Shown here: piece by piece, positions 5,703-10,079 of the stretch
How the letters are laid out: each line of letters begins with the position of its first letter
Position numbering within the stretch: the stretch's first letter is position 1
Source of the DNA: JACQNR01 sp049515175
GTDB taxonomy: Bacteria; Acidobacteriota; Terriglobia; UBA7540
Direction: 5' to 3'
Assembly (NCBI GenBank): GCA_049515175.1
Contig: JBEKUI010000175.1
Location: 1-10,079, forward strand
DNA: 10,079 nucleotides
Translations under genes and position numbers: made by a program
Notes under the pieces: model-generated
Seen by the model: the letters and a program-made list of their open reading frames with translations, nothing else
Database searches by the model: none
What the model was told of the DNA's origin: nothing

Positions 5703-7715
5703 ATGCGGATAACAAGGTTGCCAATTGTCGCCTTTTTGGTTGTGACCACCGCCGGTTTTTGCCAGAGCCATTCGGCTCCCCTGCAGGATTGGACCCACCG
5801 CGTACGGATCGGAGGCTACGGGCTGAGCCACGACCGCGCGGAGGACATCGTCCGCGACGCCATGGAGACTCACGTCTTGGGCATCGAAACGGACAACGAC
5901 ATTACGGGCCGGTACGAGAGCTTCCTTGAACCCCAGGAGAAACTGGAGGCCATCCAGGCGGTTGCTGAGAAGGCCCATGCTGTCGGCAACTTCGCCTTCG
6001 TCTACATCGCCGGACTGGAGTGCATCACCGCCCAGGCGGATAAAACCTCGCATACGTTCTTCAAAGAGCATCCCGACTGGGTGCAGAGAAAGATAAGCGG
6101 TGAGGCGGCCGTCTTCAGCGGCGGCGCGGCTTTCTGGATTCGTGCAGGGGACGAGGACGTTTGGATCAGTCCCTACGCTGCGGAATGGCGGGAGATCTAC
6201 ATGGAACGCGTTCGCCAAATCGCGAAGGCGGGAATCGATGGCATCTATGTGGATATCCCCTACTGGATGACGCACTTTGAAGGCTGGGAGGACAGTTGGG
6301 CGAGCTTTGATGACTACACGGTAGAGGCGTTCAGGGCCAAGACCGGGCTGAACGCCAGAACCGAGATCCGATTGGGCGACTTCACTGATCCGGGATTCCT
6401 CCGTTGGATCGATTTTCGCATCCAAACGCTGACGGACTTCATGAAGGAAGTGGATGCAAACGCCCAAGCCGTCAATCCCAAGTGTAAGACCATTGCCGAG
6501 ATATATCCGGGGATAGAAGAGGCAGCAGTGCGCGTCGGCACGGATGTCTACCAGCTTTACGGTGTCGTCGATGCCATCGCGCACGAGTACGAGTGGGGGT
6601 CGGGGAACGCCATGGCAGCCTCGAAGACGCCGCTCGATTGGCTTCACTACATGATTGGCATGATCACGTTTCGCGCCTTCGCGAACGGCAAAGCCTCGTG
6701 GATGCTGAGCTATTCATGGGACGGAGAGAGGAACATTGATCCCCGCGATGCTATGAAGAATCTCTTCATAGCCCAACTCATCGCCGGTACCAACTCCTGG
6801 GATGCGAAAGGTCATGTCATGTCTCATTCCAATGACCTCGAGACCCGCACGGGTGTTTTCCAGTGGATCGCGCAACACGAGAAGACGTTCTACAGCCCGC
6901 GCCTGCCGATCAACCCCGTGGGCGTCTACTTCTCGCCTCAGACGCGGAACTATTTTCCCAAAGAGTTCATCGAGTCCTACCTCGGAACGATGGCGCTGGT
7001 GATTCATTCCCATCGGGAGCTTCAAGTGGTCACGCCGCGGAGCTTGGCCGCATTTACAGGCAACTTGCTCATCCTTCCTGATGTCCGGTGTTTAAGCCAA
7101 GGAGAACTGGATTCCTTGAAATCCTTTGCGCAGACCGGCAAGAAGCTCGTGATCACCGCCGAGACGGCACGGTATGACGAGCGTCGCGACCCACGGACCC
7201 CCAACCCCCTCCACACTTGGCTGGGAATCCGAGAGGCGGCCCGAAAGTCAGTGGGAGCGGGGAAGCAAGGGTTTGTTTACTTCCCCGACTGTCCGGGAAA
7301 GCAATACTTCCGGCAACTCGCCAAGGAGTTTGATCTTGCCGCCAGCGTGGGAAGCGCGACAGGGACGGAGTTCGAGAAGCTGCGGGAAGCCTTTATGCGG
7401 GACGTGATCAGCGGATCGTCCTTCGAAAAGACTGTTCGAATTGAGGCGTCCCCATTCGTTGTGACGCAGATCGCAAGAGTCGATGGGAAACCCCACGTAT
7501 TCCTCGCAAACTTCAAGGGATTGAGGAGCCAAAAGAACTCATATCAAATCCCGGAAAAGGGCATCCGGATTCACTTCCCAGCAGGCGTCGGCGCGCGAGT
7601 GTTTGCTTTGCCGTACCTGGGTGAAGCCAAAGAACTGGCAGCCGAACCAACAGGTGGAGGGGTGGATGTGACGATTCCCGCCATCGAAAAGGGCATGGTA
7701 GTCTGGTGCGAATAG
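5703..7715 (+). CDS. Secreted TIM-barrel glycoside-hydrolase-like protein with GH42-like middle domain
   Basis: The 670-residue protein has a signal peptide (MRITRLPIVAFLVVTTAGF, cleavage probably after HSA). GGAGA lies 5 nt before the ATG. Residues about 33-395 read as a TIM barrel: HVLGIETDND, AHAVGNFAFVYIAG, a FFKEHPDWVQRKISGE block typical of hypothetical GHL6/GH42-like hydrolases, WISPYAAEWREIYMERV, and GIDGIYVDIPYW. Asp184 in that last strand and Glu266 in TIAEIYPG are candidate catalytic acids; this is inferred from position only. Residues about 400-560 (VGVYFSPQTRNY, LLILPDVRCLSQGELDSL, GKKLVITAET) look like the flavodoxin-like domain of GH42 beta-galactosidases. The last about 90 residues form a beta-sandwich ending GMVVWCE. 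It lies 76 nt after the epimerase with no terminator between, so it may be co-transcribed. Secretion and fold are well supported; activity and substrate are not. Confidence 0.82.
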   Translation: MRITRLPIVAFLVVTTAGFCQSHSAPLQDWTHRVRIGGYGLSHDRAEDIVRDAMETHVLGIETDNDITGRYESFLEPQEKLEAIQAVAEKAHAVGNFAFVYIAGLECITAQADKTSHTFFKEHPDWVQRKISGEAAVFSGGAAFWIRAGDEDVWISPYAAEWREIYMERVRQIAKAGIDGIYVDIPYWMTHFEGWEDSWASFDDYTVEAFRAKTGLNARTEIRLGDFTDPGFLRWIDFRIQTLTDFMKEVDANAQAVNPKCKTIAEIYPGIEEAAVRVGTDVYQLYGVVDAIAHEYEWGSGNAMAASKTPLDWLHYMIGMITFRAFANGKASWMLSYSWDGERNIDPRDAMKNLFIAQLIAGTNSWDAKGHVMSHSNDLETRTGVFQWIAQHEKTFYSPRLPINPVGVYFSPQTRNYFPKEFIESYLGTMALVIHSHRELQVVTPRSLAAFTGNLLILPDVRCLSQGELDSLKSFAQTGKKLVITAETARYDERRDPRTPNPLHTWLGIREAARKSVGAGKQGFVYFPDCPGKQYFRQLAKEFDLAASVGSATGTEFEKLREAFMRDVISGSSFEKTVRIEASPFVVTQIARVDGKPHVFLANFKGLRSQKNSYQIPEKGIRIHFPAGVGARVFALPYLGEAKELAAEPTGGGVDVTIPAIEKGMVVWCE

Positions 7716-7976
7716 TCCGCTTGGGAGGTGTAGACTCTCACTTCCGCTGGTACAAGATCTCGGGCGTTCAGACTTACGCAGCCGGATGGTGACAGATCGC
7801 GGACGGGTCCGGGGCTTGGTTGCCGATTGCCACTACGGTTGGAATCTGGGACGACTGACGGCAGTGGAATGAGGACTGAACCGAGCATCGGATCCAGGAA
7901 TACCGCCTTTGGTTTTGACCAGTTCTATCGAACGTGCGTTGATGATTCTTAACTGAAACACGATTCCTTAAACCGC
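7716..7976. other. Intergenic stretch with no supported gene
   Basis: No frame gives a recognisable protein. Plus-strand codons from 7719 stay open to a TGA at 7790-7792, then to another at 7856-7858, with several Trp and Tyr codons (RWYKISGVQTYAAGW, then IADGSGAWLPIATTVGIW). This could be a worn coding relic, but no family is recognised. The right end is more AT-rich (7940-7972) and is where a promoter for the gene at 7993 would be expected. A loose inverted pair, GAAAC-AC-GATTC (7955-7966), lies there, too imperfect to call an operator. No clear terminator hairpin was seen after the 7715 stop. Confidence 0.4.
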
Positions 7977-7983
7977 GGAGGGA
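7977..7983 (+). promoter_or_regulatory. Ribosome binding site for the hydrolase gene at 7993
   Basis: GGAGGGA lies 9 nt before ATG 7993. It is a strong Shine-Dalgarno match and, with the signal peptide that follows, fixes the start. Confidence 0.65.
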
Positions 7984-7992
7984 ACACAAAAC

Positions 7993-9957
7993 ATGCGCAT
8001 AAGCTGGCTTTTGATCCTTTGCGTTTTTGTAAGCTTAGTGACCGTGGGAGCGCAGACCACTCCCGAAGGGTTGAAACCCATCCTGGAGCAGGAACTCCAA
8101 CCCACGGCCGTGACCGCATACCAGTTGAGTCGCTTCCTGATGGCGCGTATCCCACAGCTACCAACACCTGTGTCTGCCAGCCAATGGACGAGTGAAGAGA
8201 AGCGCCTGCGGGATCACCTCTTGAATGACGTGGTTTTTCACGGTTGGCCTCGAGAATGGTTGAGCGCCGCGCCAAAGTTTGAGGAGGTCAACGTCATCGA
8301 AACAGGCAAGGGCTACCGCATGCACATGTTGCGGTACGAGATCGTGCCCGGTTTTGACTCAACCGCAATCCTCTATGAGCCGGTCAATGGGATTGGAAGA
8401 GTCCCCGCAATCCTGAATGTGAATGGACATGACCCCCAGGGAAAGGCAGCGGAGTATAAGCAGAAACGGTGCATCAATTTCGCCAAGCGCGGGATACTAG
8501 CCCTGAGTCTCGAATGGCCCGGTTTCGGAGAACTGTCTCAACCCGAAAACGCGCATGACTATGGCGCACACCTCGACCTCGTAGGAGCGAACTCCGCCGG
8601 GTTTTTCTATCTTGCCATACGCAGGGGGCTGGATTACCTCGCCAGCCTGCCGCAAGTTGACAGCGCTCGTCTGGGAGTCACCGGGCTGTCAGGTGGAGGC
8701 TGGCAGACCATCTTCCTGAGCGCCCTCGATCCGCGGGTTGCGGTAATGGTGGAAGTCGCCGGGTTTGGCTCCCTGCAGTCCAACATTACGCACCCTGTGG
8801 ACACCAACGAGACTGAAGAGAATCCTGCCGATCTCTGCGCCGGCGAGGATTACACCTATCTGGTCGCCATGCGAGCCCCCCGACCGACACTTCTTGTTCA
8901 CAACGCGGAGGACGACTGCTGCTTTCGAGCCGCCCTCGTAAAGCCGTATATTTACGACGACATCAAACCTTTCTTCCGGGTTTTCGACAAAGAGAACGAC
9001 CTTGCCTGGCACGAAAATGAGGACCCCGGAACTCACAACTATCAACTGAACAATCGCCAGACCGCCTACCGATTCTTTACGGAACACTTTAATATGCCCG
9101 TTGCTGAGGATGAAATCCCGAGCGATCGAGAAATCAAGAGCAGCGACAACCTCACAATAGGGGTTCCGAAGGAAAACCTGACGATTCTAGGGTTGGCCAG
9201 GAAAATGGCGAGCGAAATTCACCGGGATTCCATCCCTAGCCCGTCCAACGCCAAAAAGGCGTGGGCCTCCGAAAAGCGGGGCGAGCTCCAGTCTGTCCTA
9301 CGCTACAAACCTCTGAAGGTGTCCATCGCCTGGAGATTATGGAACACCAGGCAGAAAGGGCTAGAGACACTCTCGTATCGATTCGATTTTGACAATGGGC
9401 TGAGTGCGACCGGTGTGTGGCTCAAGGCAATTGCCGCTCCTTCGAATGCTCCAGCGACGATTGTTCTAGAAGATGGCGGGAGAAAGGACGCGGCCAATGT
9501 CATCTCAGACCTTATCAACCGCGGTGAGCAGGTCCTCGCTCTCGACCCGATGTTCATGGGTGAAATGATCCCCCAAAAGCCGGATCCCACTGACTATGAA
9601 TTGCTCGTCGCGACGGTAGGCGCCCGTCCCCTAGGTATTGAAGTTGAACAATTGTTGGGCGTAGCGAACTGGCTGACGCAAGCTTCTGGGCAGCGGGAGA
9701 TTCGTCTGGAGACAACAGGTATTCGCAGCGAGGTCGTCGGGTTGGCAGCCGCAGCACTCGATCCGAACCTGTTTTCCGCAATCGCCACCCGCCGTGCGAT
9801 GCGGAGCCTGGGTCACCTCCTAGATACCCCGGTTGCTTTCCGGTCAGCGCCGGAACTCTTTTGTCTGGATCTCTATAGGGATTTTGACATCGACCGCTTG
9901 GCAGCACTTGCCGAACGGACGAAGGTTGAATTTCACAGCTATGCAGGCGAACGATGA
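7993..9957 (+). CDS. Secreted alpha/beta hydrolase (acetyl-xylan-esterase-like) with a second, degenerate hydrolase domain
   Basis: The 654-residue protein has a signal peptide (MRISWLLILCVFVSLVTVGA, residues 1-20, cut before QTTPEG). The first domain (about 95-365) is a complete alpha/beta hydrolase: the strand VPAILNVNGHDPQGK (oxyanion region), LALSLEWPGFGE, the nucleophile elbow GVTGLSGGGWQT with Ser233, the acid in VHNAEDDCCF (Asp307 or Asp308), and His348 in PGTHNY. This layout fits esterases that deacetylate plant polysaccharides (CE7/AXE1-like or the related CE15 class), though a peptidase or lipase role is not excluded. From about 400 a second domain repeats hydrolase-like strands (ATIVLEDGGRKDAANVISDL, VLALDPMFMGE). 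At the elbow it has RLETTGIRSEVVG, with no G-x-S-x-G. It probably serves a structural or binding role. The gene follows a 277-nt gap, so it may have its own promoter. It fits a glycan-degrading locus. Confidence 0.87.
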   Translation: MRISWLLILCVFVSLVTVGAQTTPEGLKPILEQELQPTAVTAYQLSRFLMARIPQLPTPVSASQWTSEEKRLRDHLLNDVVFHGWPREWLSAAPKFEEVNVIETGKGYRMHMLRYEIVPGFDSTAILYEPVNGIGRVPAILNVNGHDPQGKAAEYKQKRCINFAKRGILALSLEWPGFGELSQPENAHDYGAHLDLVGANSAGFFYLAIRRGLDYLASLPQVDSARLGVTGLSGGGWQTIFLSALDPRVAVMVEVAGFGSLQSNITHPVDTNETEENPADLCAGEDYTYLVAMRAPRPTLLVHNAEDDCCFRAALVKPYIYDDIKPFFRVFDKENDLAWHENEDPGTHNYQLNNRQTAYRFFTEHFNMPVAEDEIPSDREIKSSDNLTIGVPKENLTILGLARKMASEIHRDSIPSPSNAKKAWASEKRGELQSVLRYKPLKVSIAWRLWNTRQKGLETLSYRFDFDNGLSATGVWLKAIAAPSNAPATIVLEDGGRKDAANVISDLINRGEQVLALDPMFMGEMIPQKPDPTDYELLVATVGARPLGIEVEQLLGVANWLTQASGQREIRLETTGIRSEVVGLAAAALDPNLFSAIATRRAMRSLGHLLDTPVAFRSAPELFCLDLYRDFDIDRLAALAERTKVEFHSYAGER

Positions 9958-10079
9958 ACAAGGTGCGACAGTGCGGGCCCGGTCACGCTGTATGTCCTCA
10001 AAATCGAGCTGACTTTCAGAATCAGCGACTTGCGGGCAGTCGCCTCCGGTTGAATCAGTCGTGTAGACTGTTTCGATGA
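9958..10079. other. Right edge, no supported gene
   Basis: The last 122 nt hold only a 41-codon frame (9954-10079) that begins in an ATGA overlap with the hydrolase stop. Its product is Arg/Gln/Cys-rich, has no recognisable domain, and lacks a Shine-Dalgarno sequence. A minus-strand frame is also open to the edge without a recognisable product. No terminator hairpin is obvious. Confidence 0.4.

Noticed and set aside
5661..6647. Minus-strand 328-codon frame
   Set aside because: Long, but antisense to the glycosidase-like gene. Its length follows from the GC-rich codon pattern of the real gene, and the product resembles nothing.
9954..10079. 41-codon frame overlapping the hydrolase stop by ATGA
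   Set aside because: No RBS, no recognisable motif, and an Arg/Gln/Cys-rich composition. Its end at the window edge appears to be chance.
1..10079. Search for CRISPR arrays, tRNA genes, riboswitches and phage attachment sites
   Set aside because: No regularly spaced repeats, cloverleaf-like segment, or conserved riboswitch core was seen by eye.

Overview
The window is GC-rich, mostly plus-strand, with long secreted-enzyme genes, an integrase-core transposase relic of a type common in Acidobacteriota, and a secreted carboxypeptidase-regulatory-like protein. These point to a soil or sediment Acidobacteriota (Solibacter/Bryobacter-like). This assignment is inferred from protein style; there is no rRNA or tRNA gene in the window.

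Left edge (1-955): a decayed minus-strand IS transposase with one nonsense codon, cut by the window edge, then a non-coding stretch. 956-1705 encodes a small secreted two-domain protein. At 1748-1918 on the minus strand lies a short relic of a LacI-family sugar regulator with two in-frame stops. It runs antisense into the start of the next gene.

Centre (1916-5626): a tight four-gene cassette with a 9-nt gap, then 4-nt and 11-nt overlaps. It encodes a HAD phosphatase, a conserved protein that appears to have lost its central part by an in-frame deletion, a PfkB-type sugar kinase, and an exported aldose 1-epimerase. After 76 nt follows a secreted 670-residue TIM-barrel glycoside-hydrolase-like protein (5703-7715), probably part of the same sugar-handling unit.

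Right (7716-10079): a 277-nt gap with no clear gene, then a secreted 654-residue protein with an intact alpha/beta-hydrolase (acetyl-xylan-esterase-like) domain followed by a second hydrolase-like domain that lacks a catalytic serine elbow. The last 122 nt hold no supported gene.

Taken together, the locus reads as a carbohydrate-use island. Exported enzymes would release or deacylate a glycan and interconvert sugar anomers, while a cytoplasmic kinase and phosphatase act on the sugar or its phosphate. No transporter or intact regulator is present, the would-be regulator is a relic, and one cassette member looks internally deleted, so the island may be partly decaying. The substrate cannot be read from the sequence.
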